Below, one piece after another: positions 39,737 through 50,996 of a DNA stretch of 64,000 bases. Position numbers and translations under genes: made by a program. Each line of letters begins with the position of its first letter. Positions within the stretch are counted from its first letter, which is position 1. The notes beneath the pieces are model-generated. The model saw only the letters and a program-made list of their open reading frames with translations. It was not told the DNA's origin and did not search any database. Source of the stretch: Mesorhabditis belari (Eukaryota > Nematoda > Chromadorea > Rhabditida > Rhabditidae); NCBI GenBank assembly GCA_958450365.1, contig CAUEEP010000727.1:310001-374000 (forward strand), given 5' to 3'.

Positions 39737-40414
39737 CCACGCGTCTTATAGTCCGGACCTGGCTCTATCAGATTATTTTTTGTTTCGGTCGTTGAAGAGT
39801 TTTCTTATGGGAGAAAAGTTCGAGAATCATGGCACAGATCAAAAAAAGCAGTCGACACTCATTTTGGCTCGAAAACTCCCCATTTTTTTGAGGATTGGAT
39901 CAGGGAGTTGCGACGAAGATGGGAACAAGTCATCAATAATAATGGAGAATTTCTCATTGATTGATGTGCGTTTGTTTATGTTTTTTAGCAATAAACAATT
40001 TTGAGACAAAAACCGACATTACTTTTTCCTCAACCCAATAGACTAAGGCTAGACTAAGGCTAGACTAAAGCGAAACTCGTTACTCAACCTTTTAAACAGT
40101 AGTACAATGCTGAAGTACGGTAGCTCGTCGGTAGCTTGTTTTAGAAAACGTTTTGATCAGAAAAGACTGTATGTATTTCTAAAAATACTGTATTTATTGT
40201 ATTCAAATGAGAGTTTTATTCATTTTCTCAAAGTTTCCTTAAGAAAAATAGCATTATAAAAGTACAAACTACAGACTTTAATCAATTTACATTCTAATAT
40301 AATTCATCTTTACAATTTACAATTTACATTCTAATATAATTCATTCAATTTTAATTTAATACTTTAAAAGAAATTAGAGCTACAAATCACAAATCTCATA
40401 ATTTCAAAAGCCTT

Positions 40415-43400
40415 TCAATGTTTTGTGTTCGTTTCTTTTGGATGATAAGTATCGGATGGATTTGAGTGAGTGGAGTGAGTGATTGTTTTCATTGATGACC
40501 GGATTGCACGGAAGAAACCTTTGTTGAAAAGGAGTGTAATGTAGCCATCACATGAGTGAACCTAAAGAGAAAGAAAGAAAATCGATTCTCTGAGATTTTG
40601 AACTTTACAATTCGTACTCTAGAAATTTCTTTATAGAAACTATTAACTATCGTTTAATGAGAACAAATGATGATGATGATGATGATGATGATGATGTTTT
40701 CTTTGTTTTTGAGAATCATTGCAGTAAAGGGAGCATTCCCAATCGATTCCCCGTCCCCGAAAACCCCAAGATACCAATTTACAGCTCAATATCTTCTTTC
40801 GAAACCATTTACAAACTCTAGTAAAACATTGCAAGATGTTCTTTGTGCAGCCGAGTAATCGCTCGCTTTCTGACAAACCGTCCTGGGGTAAGGTTCTTCA
40901 ATTTCAAACGCACCATTTCCCAAGCGAAAGTGGTGAGAAAGAAGCGTTGCCATTTTCCTTCAACGTAGTTGACAAGAACGAAATAGGTGACCAATTCGCA
41001 CACAAAAACCACTCCTTGAAGGCAAACCTTGAAATATTATTTATAATTTGTTTATATTTAAAATTTTATATTTATCCACTACCTGTTTAACGAAATTGAT
41101 CTCATCATGGCGTTTCCTTCTTGCTTGCGCATCGCTGATGTTCACCTAATTGTCAAATAATTTTACATCAACTTTTTTTAGATAGATTACCGTTCTCGTA
41201 ATTTATGTGAAATATTGATACTTAACATAAGAATGTTTAAAAAAGAAGGTATTGTTAGGTTACGGTAAACGTCTCTAATGATTACATCATTTTTAAAGGG
41301 GTACTCTGGGTCTGAAAATTTATCTTTCAAGAATCGCTATATCGCTAGATTACCGTATTCTCTCTAATAGTAGTGCACACTCAGCGTTGTCTAAATTCAT
41401 CGAAATCTCGAGAAGCGCTTATCAGAACCTATCGATGTGGGGTCGGAAAATGTAGCTGACGATGAGATCTTGTAGCTGATGTAGCTGACATAGCTGACGT
41501 AGCCGATGTAGCCGATGTAGCTGACGTAGGTGACGTAGCTGACTTAGCTGACGTATCTGACGTAGCTGACGTAGCTGATATCGCTGACGTAGCTGACGTA
41601 GCCGATGTAGCTGACGAAATGTAGCTGACGATGAGATCTTGTGGGGGATTTGAGTGTTGAGCTTCTGCAAAAGCTTGGAAACCGTAAAATAGTCATCAAG
41701 TCGGCTCGGTGGGGTGCACTACTATTAGAGAAGATACGGTATACATTTATTGAAAACCAATAATGTGATACAAAAAAAGGATACATAATAAGACAATTTT
41801 ATGGCACTGAGGTCGTCGTTACCCTTATGACCCCAATTACCCAAATGTTGTAAAAGAAAAAAACCCACTTCGTGGGAAAAAAGAGACATTTAGATCTTGC
41901 CAGCGTGATTGAACCCTCGACCTTCCGCTTAAGAGACAAGACTCCTAACCGGTCGGCCATCTGATCAAAAACAGGTTGACAAAAAGAACCAGATACTAAT
42001 GTTAGCCAAGCTAAAGTTTGGCTTTGCCTTGACCTGGATTTTCAACTGGATTTGGTCAAAAAACATTGGTTTTAATTGGAATTGTAAAAATAAATGACTT
42101 AGCTTTCGCTAGTTTGCTTTTTCTCTTCTCAACCGAAATTCGAACGACCAAATTGGTTCTACAATACAAAAGAAACGTTCTACTTCATATGCTACACATA
42201 CTTCGTATCCTTTCTAAACCATTTCTTGCTTGATGATTGATTTTTTGATTTTGATTTTGATTTTGACATTATCATTTAGCATTGACATTTTTGATTTTAA
42301 TTTTTGATTCTAATTTTTGATTCTAAATCTATGAATTCTAAAATTACCTTGCTTGATGAAAAGCGCACTTTTGCAAACGTGATTATATCAATGATAGCGA
42401 TCACACAAACCGTCGAAACATATTTTAAGAAATCAGTGTACCTAAAATTGATTGATTCATTCATTATTAAGTTTAAATTATTAATTGAAATCATTAAAAG
42501 AAAGATGAATTAGAAACAGAGAAGAAAGATATACTGTATTCTCTCTAATAGTAGTCTAATACTAATGCACTCCGTAGTGTAAATCCTTTACCAAGTGATG
42601 AATTGGCAAACTTTTGAAGAAGTAAAGGTGAAATTCCAGAAAGCATCTGAGTAGATAAAACGGCAATCCTCTAGAAAATGATTGATCAAATAAATGGTCA
42701 AATAAATGATCTAATAAATGGCCAAATAAATGATCTAATAAATGGCCAAATAAATGATCTAATATATAGTCTAATAAATAACCTAATAAATAACCTAATA
42801 AATAACCTAATAAATAACCTAATAAATAACCTAATAAATAACCTAATAAATAACCTAATAAATAACCTAATAAATAACCTAATAAATAACCTAATAAATA
42901 ACCTAATAAATAACCTAATAAATAACCTAATAAATAACCTAATAAATAACCTAATAAATAATCTAATAAATAATCTAATAAATAATCTAATAAATGATCA
43001 AATAATTGATCTAATAAATAATCTAATTAAGTAAATCGAGTAAAGTAAAGTAAATAGTTATTATTCTAAAAGGTTGAATACTTTCTTAAGCAAGTAAAAG
43101 ACAATACTTTCCTTTTGCACATTCAAAATGCGATCATTTCTACCTACCGTAAATACTGTAATAGTACCCCAACCCCATAATGACGGTGCGGAGTGTTGCG
43201 TAGTCTAGCTTTGAATGAGTTTTTCTCGACACTGGTTCATGCTACAATGCTCGCTTAGGTATCAAAAAAAAGCTGAAATTCAGGGCTATTTTTTGATACC
43301 TAAGCGCGCATTGTAGCATAAACCAGTGTCGAGAAAAACTCGTTCAAAGCTAGACTACGCAACCACTCCGCACCGTCATTATGGGGATGGGGTACTATTA

Positions 43401-46146
43401 CAGATAAACAAAAAGCTTAGAGTTTTATTGAATACTCGTTAGATTTCAATAATATTCAATAATATTCAATAATATTCAATAATATTCAATAATATTTCAA
43501 TAATATTTCAATTTCCTCATCATATCTCTAGAGTCTCTTGCCCTCATCTGCTTTCCTTTCTGTACTCAAATTTCACGCTCAGTCATTCGTAAACTTGTGA
43601 AATAGACTATAAGCAAAATCGTTTCTCTCTTTTTTTGAATATCTTTTAAGATCACGGGATTTTCTATTTAAAATCATTGAACCCAAAGAGATTTAGCTCA
43701 GCTTTTGTACTCAAAAAAAGCGTTTTTTAGAAATTATCAACAATTTTCGTCTTTCATTTTGATAAAAACTCTTGATTTTTAAAGATCCTAGTGTGCTCTC
43801 GTGCGTGAATTAAGATTAAGATTTGGGGAGAATAAGAAAGAACAAAAAAGCTATGTAGCTAAAGCTAAAAAAGCTAAAGCTTTGTGCCTTGTGCTGGAAT
43901 TGAAGCACTTATTTCTTTATTTCTTTTTATATAACAAGAGTTATTTAAAGATTTAAAGGGTTAATATGAATTTGTGATATGTGTTAATGTTGCCTTTTTA
44001 TAGGTGACAGGTTTGTTTTGTATTGTAAATGGTATCGAATGAAGAAATTAAGCTATAAAGTTGTATTAAGGGGTTTTCAGGGAAGGGGAATCGATAGGGG
44101 AAGTTTATTTTCTTTGCTTGTTCCAGTTGAATGAAGAAATTAGGCTTGAGATTTGTACTAAAGGGTTTTCGGGGACGGAGAATCTATAGGGAAAGTTTAT
44201 TTTCGTTGCTTGTGTCAGTTGAATGAAGAAATTAAGCTATAAAGTTGTACTAAGGGGTTTTCGGGGACGGGGAATCGATAGGGAAAGTTTATTTTCGTTG
44301 TTTGTGCCAGTTGATTTGCTCACTCACCAATAATGTAGAGATAAAAAGTGGGAAGAATGGCGAAAAGCCAGATGAAAATGACGATCTTTTGGATGAAACC
44401 CTCGGTGAAGATGTTATTGTATTTGAACGGGAAATAGATAGCCGTTAAACGATTCAACGAGATCACCAAATGACTGAAAATTAATGCCAGGAAAGGAAAT
44501 TTGAATTTCTAAGCGATACCTGTATATGCAAATATCATAACAGACGAGATTTATATGACCAAAGATTCGCGAGACAGCTTCGCTTTTTAGGAATTTTATG
44601 TCACTGCAATTTGAGTTCTTTGAGATAAAAGCCAGTTCTTAAGAAATTGTTATTGAAGTTCTTAAGAAAAAGTGGCTCTTGTCCCAGAATCATTGACTCA
44701 GAATCAAATTTCAGCGAGTACAATAAATAAGATATTTCAAAGCCTTCAATAGACCTAAAGATCCATTCAGCATCTTATTCTCGCATACTTTAGTGAGACA
44801 GGAGGCAGTGAGGCTGCTTTTCTTACAGTTAGTACTATCACTCACAAGAAAACTGTAGGTGCAAAATAGAAGGTGAAAACGGTGAGATGCATGGCCTCTC
44901 CAATAGCTTGATTCAGAGTTAAACGACCGAAAGCATTTTGAAGGGATGACACCTGCAAAGGGGAATTCAAGTACTGTAATTGGTGTATTGTAAGTGGTGT
45001 ACTGTAATTAGTGTACTGTAATTGAAGTACTGCAAGTGGTCTACTGTAATTGAAGTACTCTAATTAGCGTACTGTAACTGGTGTACTCTAATTAGTGTAC
45101 TGTAATTGGTCTACTGTGATTGCTGTACTGTAGTTGGCGTACTGTAATGTAGAAATTAAGTTCAGTATGTGGAAATAGTTCTCTAAAGCAACCGTATACA
45201 TAGGACTACGGTATCTTTTAGAAAACCTCTAGATAAGCACATGGTGTTGCATTGGTAAACCACTCTAACTAATACAATCATAAACTTAAAGCTAAACTCG
45301 AACTCTTCCCACAAACCTTATCAATCAAAAAGACGACCATGTAGTTAGCGGTTGCACCACAGAAACCCACCTTGAAATGATGGTTTAAAAAAAAAAACGC
45401 TTCACTTACAATAAAAATGATCAATCCGGCGAGATGATAATCTTTTACGAGACTAAAAAAAAGGGAAATTTATATTTTAATTAATTACTTTCAATTAATT
45501 ATATTTCAATTAATTATCTTTCAATTTCACAGTTTCTTTCTCTTATCTCTCTAAATTTGGTGCCTTATCTTTCTGAATTTGGTCCCCTATCTCCCTATAT
45601 TTGCTTGCTTATCTCTGTAAATTTGGTTCCTTGTCTCAGTAAATTTGGTTCCTGATCTCTCTAGATTTGGTTCCTGATCTCTCCAGATTTGGTTCCTTAT
45701 CTCTCTAAATTTAATCGCGTTATTAAATTCTGGAACCTTTTACCCCTTGATGTTCGTGATATTCCCACCTTGGCTAGATTTAAAGCCGCAATTTCTGCAA
45801 TTGATTTGCCTGCTCTGTGATTCTTTCTCAAGGTATCTAGGTCATCTTTTGGGTGTGTTTTGAGTGGTGTCCTGGGTAAATATTGTCATTTTGTTTTGTC
45901 GCTATTCAACTGAATAGCTTCAACTGAACATATTATATATGTTGAGTCCGATTTAGATTTCCGTCCGATTTAGATTGATCTAAATTGGACGGAAATCTAA
46001 ATCGGACACAAAATATATATAAATTAATTATATTTAAATTAATTATCTTTCAATTAATTATATTTCAATTAATTATTCAATTCAATTTTCACTTACAATA
46101 AAGCCTCTGGATCATCTTTGATGCAAGTTAAGGTCGAATTTGACAT
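40415..46146 (-). CDS. Serpentine chemoreceptor, class srx (copy A)
   Basis: Eleven exons join in phase to 326 codons: 46097-46146, 45410-45452, 45317-45370, 44846-44952, 44520-44603, 44328-44473, 42592-42670, 42348-42441, 41083-41145, 40914-41027, 40415-40561. Seven hydrophobic segments and the srx signatures are present: GFCGATANYMVV, SLQNAFGRLTLNQA, FGHINLVCYDICIYSHLVIS (the last two over an exon junction), LNRLTAIYFPFKYN, EDCRFIYSDAFWNFTF, IIDIITFAKVR, FFLTTFAWEMVHSCDG and LLFNKGFFRAIR. This nematode-specific receptor class acts in chemosensory neuron membranes. Introns carry MITE A copy 6, a tRNA-like sequence and several minisatellites. It is a paralogue of 50997-57029. Confidence 0.92.
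40722..40895. repeat. Dispersed repeat (GATGTTCTTTGTG) in srx-A
   Basis: It contains CCAATCGATTCCCCGTCCCC at one end and AAGATGTTCTTTGTGCAGCC with TAATCGCTCGCTTTCTG at the other. The inverted equivalent is at 54530-54720 in the paralogue. It lies in the last intron. An (ATG)n run is just before it (40667-40696). Confidence 0.75.
41351..41742. mobile_element. MITE family A, copy 6, with internal expansion
   Basis: Ends are TACCGTATTCTCTCTAATAG and near-complement. At 41465-41625 the internal GTAGCTGACG segment of the element is amplified into about seventeen 9-base units. The normal sequence (GATGAGATCTTGTGGGGGAT) then resumes. It lies in the intron between exons 41083-41145 and 42348-42441 of srx-A. 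Confidence 0.88.
41893..41962 (-). mobile_element. tRNA-like sequence (SINE or tRNA pseudogene)
   Basis: On the - strand GATGGCCGACCGGTTAGGAG resembles an A box and GAGGGTTCAATCACG a weak B box, with TCTTAAG in the anticodon-loop position. The stems are mismatched. It is followed at the 3' side by a small hairpin (CCCACGAAGTGGG) and T run. Lies in an srx-A intron. Confidence 0.4.
42680..43025. repeat. CTAATAAATAAC minisatellite
   Basis: About twenty-eight copies of a 12-base unit with GATCAAATAAATG and TCTAATAAATAA variants. Because the unit is 12 bases long it stays open as (INNL)n, but it lies in the intron upstream of srx-A exon 42592-42670 and is not coding. Confidence 0.95.
43143..43405. 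mobile_element. Palindromic MITE (ACTGTAATAGTACCCCAACC)
   Basis: The arms are CTGTAATAGTACCCCAACCC and complement, with AGTCTAGCTTTGAATGAGTT and ACACTGGTTCATGCTACAAT mirrored about 43280. Located in an srx-A intron. Confidence 0.85.
44030..44320. repeat. Three tandem copies of a 90-base unit in srx-A
   Basis: Units contain GAATGAAGAAATTA, GGGGTTTTCGGGGACGG and GAAAGTTTATTTTCGTTGCT. The GGTTTTCGGGGACGG part recurs in the dispersed repeats at 19630 and 54680. Confidence 0.8.
44965..45155. repeat. GTGTACTGTAATTG minisatellite in srx-A intron 3
   Basis: About thirteen units of 13-14 bases lie between exons 44846-44952 and 45317-45370. The equivalent intron of srx-B (55240-55520) has the same repeat, and both are preceded by ACCTGCAAAGGGGAATTCAA. 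Confidence 0.9.
45535..45715. repeat. TCTCTAAATTTGGTTCCTTA repeat
   Basis: About eight imperfect units of 20-21 bases in the srx-A intron before exon 45410-45452. TTTCAATTAATTAT repeats flank it. A short palindrome built on GTCCGATTTAGATT lies at 45940-46020. Confidence 0.8.
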
Positions 46147-46796
46147 TTTTTTTCACCTAAAATCTAGCAAATAAGCAAATAATAGAAAAACTATAAAGAA
46201 ATCCGTTTTGTAACAAATTATATATAAAACAAATAAACAAACAAAAACAAATAAAAAATACAAGTGTTTGAAAGAAAATGTGTCAAATGTCGGCTCTAAT
46301 CTTGAATAAAGTTTCTTCAAAGGGAACAGAAAGAGATAAAAGCAGATGGATTCGAGAAGAACTCCAGAAGATTACTGTAGCTTTTAAAGTAACATTTTTT
46401 AGAAAACAGTAACATTTTCAATCCCTCAAAAAACGTGAATCTAAATGTATCTTTAAAGATTGTGCCCTCTAGGATCGGCGCTTTTATACTTGCGATCCTC
46501 CTTTGTTCCCCCTTCTCCTCCGCACAGAATTCTCTAATCCTCTTCCTCTCAGTTCATCAACTACTTCAACAAAAATTACGCATTTTCCACATTCAAACCC
46601 TTTCAACTGCAAAGAGTATCTTGAAACTATTCCCAAATTTGTAGATGGATCTTTCACGTCTTTCAAGTCTTTCACGCTTCAAAAGACAAAAGATTATCGT
46701 AATCGTTAATATTGTAAAAATTTGTCTTTTTCTTTTTCTCATACATTGTGCACTAATCTCTTTTATAAATGAAGATTTGGAAATTTCTCGTGAGCA

Positions 46797-47037
46797 CGAA
46801 CAGACGGACGGACAGACAGACGGACAGACGGAGGGACGGACAGACAGACGAACGGACAGAGGGGCAGATAGACGAAGAGATAGATGGACAGATAGAGGAA
46901 CAGACAGACGGACAGACAGACGAACCGACAGACGGACGGACGAACAGACAGGCGGACGGACGGACAGACAGACGAACAGACGGACGGACGGACAGACAGG
47001 CGGACGGACGGACAGACAGACGAACAGACGGACGGAC
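46797..47037. repeat. GACAGACGGACG tetranucleotide-based repeat
   Basis: 240 bases of GACA/GACG units (GGACGGACAGACAGACGAAC higher order), about 650 bases upstream of the srx-A start. It is open in both directions only because of its composition. Confidence 0.95.
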
Positions 47038-47184
47038 ATGCTGGGTGCGCGAATCAGCTCTAAATCAAATTTTGTTTACAAATGATCGTCCCATCCTAGT
47101 CACTTGGATATTCTTTAAACTTTAGACAATTTCAATTTCAATGATATACAGATGATTCAAATATACAAAAATCTTAAAAGTGCT

Positions 47185-48725
47185 TTTATTTTTTATAGAT
47201 TTCTTGGAGAATTGTTTTTCCAAGTAAAATGTCTCATCATGACTTCAAATCAAAACACACACCAAATAGATCAAAGACTTTTAGGATAACAAAAGGATTA
47301 GAAAAGAGATATTCAACTTTGACAAAAGAAAGACAATAGTTTCCTTTGTTTAAGGCAAAATCTATAAATGATTTTGGAAACAACGAACACCAGTGACTCG
47401 ATTCTCAGTTCGGTCATAATCAAAAATGTATGCCATGTTTATGCTTTGATCTATATAATTTCTTGTGAGACCGTGTCTCTGGTGTGGTTCAATAGTGGAG
47501 ACAGACGATATTCAATAGTAGTTGTCTTGAAAGCGCACAATTGATCAAACTTTCCCTTATTAGGGTAAACTTCGCTGAAACTGGATCAACCTGGCACTAT
47601 CACAATTAATTCAACACTTGCATGTGAAAAAAGCAAAAAAAAAAAGGAGAACAAAACTCACTCAAAAGCAAAGCTTAAATAACAGGTTTTTTAAGTATAC
47701 AAGCTAGAACAAACGAACAGTTGAATATCGTCTAGTGACGGATTACGGTAGTTTATCCATCAACTTTGAATTTTAACGTGTTTATTGAATTTTTGACTAA
47801 CTGCAGAGCAATGACATAATTAATATTCGACTTTGACAAAAGAAAGACAATAGTTTCCTTTGTTTAAAGCAAAATCTACAAATGATTTTGGAAACAACGA
47901 ACACCAGTGACTCGATTCTCAGTCTAGTCATAATCGGCACGTTCTCATTCTGAAAAAAAAACGATTAGAAATTGAGTGAGCCAACAAAATAAGTGACTAC
48001 ATGGAATAGAAAAGAGAAATTCAACTTTGACAAAAGAAAGACAATAGTTTCTTTTGTTTAAAACAAAATCTACAAATGATTTTGGAAACAACGAACACCA
48101 CGAAATTACGAAAGGTAAAAGGTGACTTTTTTTCTACGATTAGTGAATCGTAGAAACCTATTTAAATAGTAAATAGCAGAAATTTTATTTAAATACTGAA
48201 AAAATCATCAAATAATCTGCTCGTTGAGCTTGTCGAAGGAGCAAACATTTTGAGACATCCTAAAACCAAGCCAAATTCACTTTTCATCATAAACCAAGAA
48301 AACCTACCATAGAAAAATTTCGTAATTTTGATTTAAAAAAGAGTTTTTGAAAATTGCTGAAGAAATTAGTGAAGAAATTAAAAAAAAGGGGGGGAATAAA
48401 AATTTTCACCATGTAGTCACTGATTTTGTTGGCTCACTCAATTTCTAATCGTTTTTTTTCAGAATGAGAACGTGCCGATTATGACTAGACTGAGAATCGA
48501 GTCACTGGTGTTCGTTGTTTCCAAAATCATTTGTAGATTTTGCCTTAAACAAAGGAAACTATTGTCTTTCTTTTCTCAAAGTTGAATATCTCTTTTCTAT
48601 TCCTTTTATTACCCCAAAAAGTCTTTGTTCTATTTGGTGGATGTTTTGATTTGAAGTCATGATGAGACATTTTACTTGGAAAAACAATTCTTCAAAGAAA
48701 TCACTAAATAATAAAAGCACTTTTA
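47185..48725. mobile_element. Composite inverted/direct repeat cluster
   Basis: A unit of about 150-200 bases (ACTTTGACAAAAGAAAGACA, TGATTTTGGAAACAACGAAC, CACCAGTGACTCGATTCTCA) occurs three times directly (about 47310, 47830, 48015) and once inverted (about 48480-48610). The outer ends (TTTCCAAGTAAAATGTCTCA at 47218 and its complement at 48665)  are also inverted. The block looks like a non-autonomous DNA transposon with repeated internal copying. No coding sequence seen. Confidence 0.8.
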
Positions 48726-48828
48726 AGACGAAATTTTTTTAAGATTAAAATATTAGATTGTTCGGATCTAAACGAGCGTTTGCACTGCTTAACTCCTGAG
48801 GAAGCCAGATCTGATCTTCTTTCCCGCA

Positions 48829-49020
48829 TCAGATCTTCTTTCCAATGGCGTGGAGATGCTCATCAATAATATAATTTGAACTTAGAAACTCTTGAGCAAG
48901 CTCACGCGTCGTTTGACATAGATACGATTCGATTGCAGCCCTCAAAATATCGTTGTCTACCCCTTGAGGTCGACGAGAGTGTTCATCATCCTCGAGACTT
49001 TCATCACCATTCCACATCGA
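48829..49020 (-). pseudogene. mariner transposase fragment
   Basis: The - strand encodes NGDESLEDDEHSRRPQGVDN followed by HTH-like TTRELAQEFL, the N-terminal part of a mariner transposase. It is a different subfamily from the 37759-40038 element. No catalytic part or inverted repeats recognised nearby. Confidence 0.85.
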
Positions 49021-49493
49021 AGATCAAGATCAAATATGACTGATGCAAACTCATCTGAAAAAAACAACATTTTGACATAGTGTTTAAAATTAAATTCAAA
49101 AATGATAACCAGTTTGAGTTTTGCTTAATTTTCATTGAAAATCAATTAAATTAATTGAAATTAATTGAAATTAATTGTTCATCTTAAAAAGGAAATCGTG
49201 TAATCGCAAAAAAAGAACCTGGAAAGCTAGGGAAAATGGCAGAGTCGGGGCGGTTAGTGTCTCTTAACTTCTCCCTCTCAACTTCTCTCTCTCTCTCAAC
49301 TTTAAATCATCATATAAAATTAAAAAAAGAAATCCAACCAAAAGCAACGTTTCTCTAGTAGAGAATGATGTTAATTTCAATTTAAAAACATTCAAATAAT
49401 GGATAACTGGGTTAGACAGAATATGTCGATTTGCTAGAATTTTAAACCACCCTGTAGTATAGTACTAATAGTAAGATAAACTGTAATATTTAG

Positions 49494-49640
49494 GCTTTCG
49501 AGCAAGTTACTCTGCTACAACCAAACGCCAACGAGATCACGCTTTTGATAGCCGTTTGTGATTGCGGAGAAAGCATCATTGCCATTGAATCTCGAGGGAT
49601 TGAACTAATGAAGAGCAACATGTCGTCACCTCACTGAAAA
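49494..49640. other. Exon-like island of unknown origin
   Basis: About 145 bases of mixed-composition sequence lie in a repeat-rich, AT-rich spacer. On + a TATTTAG acceptor (49484-49493) precedes a 48-codon open stretch (AFEQVTLLQPNANEITLLIA ... to TGA). On - a TTTTTCAG acceptor also precedes an open stretch (MLLFISSIPRDSMAMML). No adjoining exons could be matched. It may be a captured or dead exon. Confidence 0.3.
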
Positions 49641-49764
49641 AGATCAAAATTTTACAATTGCACTTTCATTTTGTGATCATCGATCTGAAATAATCAATTC
49701 TCCTATAGTTTTCTCTAAAGAAAAAGTCTTTATTACTCATTTTTTCATCTTTTTAAATTAATAG

Positions 49765-50130
49765 TAGAGTTCGGCAAACAAAAGCGAAACCAAAATAGAC
49801 CAAAACCAAAACCAAAACACCAAAACAAACCAAAACTCAATTTGCATATAAATTAACATGTAAATTGTAAAATGCAAATTTACCTTTCACTTTTCACAAA
49901 TTTGCCTTTCACCAAAACACGACCTCGAAATTTCGAAACAAAAAATAGCCTATGGGATAGATTTTTGGACGCTGATTTCAAATCTGCAAACAGATTTTCG
50001 CTAGCTCCTCCCAGTCGCGAGATATTGGCGAGTTTTGGTTAGTTTTGGTTTTGGTTTTGGTTTTGGTCTGTTTTGGTTTTGGTGGTTTTGGTTTTGGTTA
50101 AGTTTTGTTTTTCGAAGTCTAGTTAATAGT
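49765..50130. mobile_element. Palindromic CCAAAACCAAAAC element
   Basis: The left arm has ACCAAAACCAAAACCAAAAC and the right arm the complementary GGTTTTGGTTTTGG series. TTAATAGTA lies at both edges. The centre is unrelated unique sequence. Confidence 0.7.
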
Positions 50131-50499
50131 ATTCAATAAAGGTAGACGAAAAGGATGAGTAAAAGGATAAACTAATTCTATCCCTATAGAAGATCAAGTC
50201 TCACCCAAATCATAAACAAGAACAAGAGCAACATCAAAAAAATCCTATTAACTCAATAAAAACAAAAAAAAAACAATACCAAACTTAAACCCAGTCATAA
50301 CAAAAGAAAAATGATGATAATCGCTGAAGTTTCTATCAACCAAATTCAACTGAAAACTTGTGTTTTTCGTGAAAATTCTCTAAAAACCTCTAGGAAGAAA
50401 TTGAATGAATAATGAATGAATTTCTTTGCAAATTTGACTATAGATTAAACTTTTTATGCTCTATCTTTTATCTATAGATACGAGAATAGGTTTCCTTTA

Positions 50500-50915
50500 G
50501 CTGAAAGAAAGTATCTAAATCATCGAGCCACATCATCGAGCCACATCATTGACTACTTGTCTCTCATGCTCAAAACCCGGATATAAGTCATTTTAAAATC
50601 ATTCCAATGTTATTTTATAGAGAAATAATAGATCTTTCTAATGAAATAAATGATAGAGAATTGGTGAATATGTTATTGTTTAATGAAAAATCGAAAAGAA
50701 ACAAAAGAAAAGTATCTAAACCGGATCATCAAGCCACATCATTGAGCCACATCATTGACTACTTGAGCCTCATGCTCAAAATTCGGGCATAAGTCATTTT
50801 AAAATCGTTTCAATGTTATTTTATAGAGAAATAATAGATCTTTCTAATGAAATAAATGATAGAGAATTGGTTAATATGTTATTGTTTAATGAAAAATCGA
50901 AAAGAAACAAAAAAA
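50500..50915. repeat. Direct duplication of about 200 bases
   Basis: Two adjacent copies contain CCACATCATTGACTACTTG, GTCATTTTAAAATC and ATGTTATTGTTTAATGAAAA with few differences. Just downstream of srx-B. Confidence 0.9.
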
Positions 50916-50996
50916 AACTTTCTGGACAATCTAAGAATCGTTTTCTCTTTTCTCGTTAAATATTTATTATTCCAATTCCAATTCAAAAGATTTCTT

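Larger units (their letters stand above)
38335..39970 (+). pseudogene. mariner transposase (broken)
   Basis: The N-terminal HTH part is recognisable (QGKSAAESHRTI, RSGRPQEISDENLLDTIE, HELTQ). It is cut at 38676 by an insertion and resumes after 39070 (EITCLE, then a stop near 39219, SDETWIQYENV, a stop near 39364). The second catalytic motif reads FLHNNAKPHTA where mariners have HDNA, so the catalytic Asp is replaced by Asn. The third motif is intact (YSPDLALSDY). Between them a WEPLL unit is repeated about twelve times, which adds about 55 residues to the spacing. Non-functional. Confidence 0.9.
37759..40038 (+). mobile_element. Rearranged mariner transposon
   Basis: Terminal inverted repeats (GGTTGAGGAAAAAGTAATGT on the left, complement on the right) are flanked by TA. 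Inside is a mosaic. A first, internally deleted copy (about 37940-38300) joins the transposase start to its C-terminal part. A second copy (about 38335-39970) then carries the HTH region and catalytic region. The element has two expanded tandem repeats and a 389-base insertion. Flanking sequence continues on both sides as the split counterpart of 32210-32490. It is inactive. Confidence 0.9.

Noticed and set aside
42678..43034. INNL repeat protein, 118 codons
   Set aside because: The 12-base unit keeps any frame open. It lies in an srx-A intron, with no start context or domain.
46435..46644. Possible small secreted protein on + upstream of srx-A
   Set aside because: It has a hydrophobic start but no conserved features and no splice partners, and is antisense to the presumed srx-A promoter. 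Not supportable.
46593..47085. Long frames on both strands rich in RTDRQTD or RLSVRPSVC
   Set aside because: They arise from GACA/GACG tetranucleotide repeats and are open in several frames on both strands, so composition explains them.
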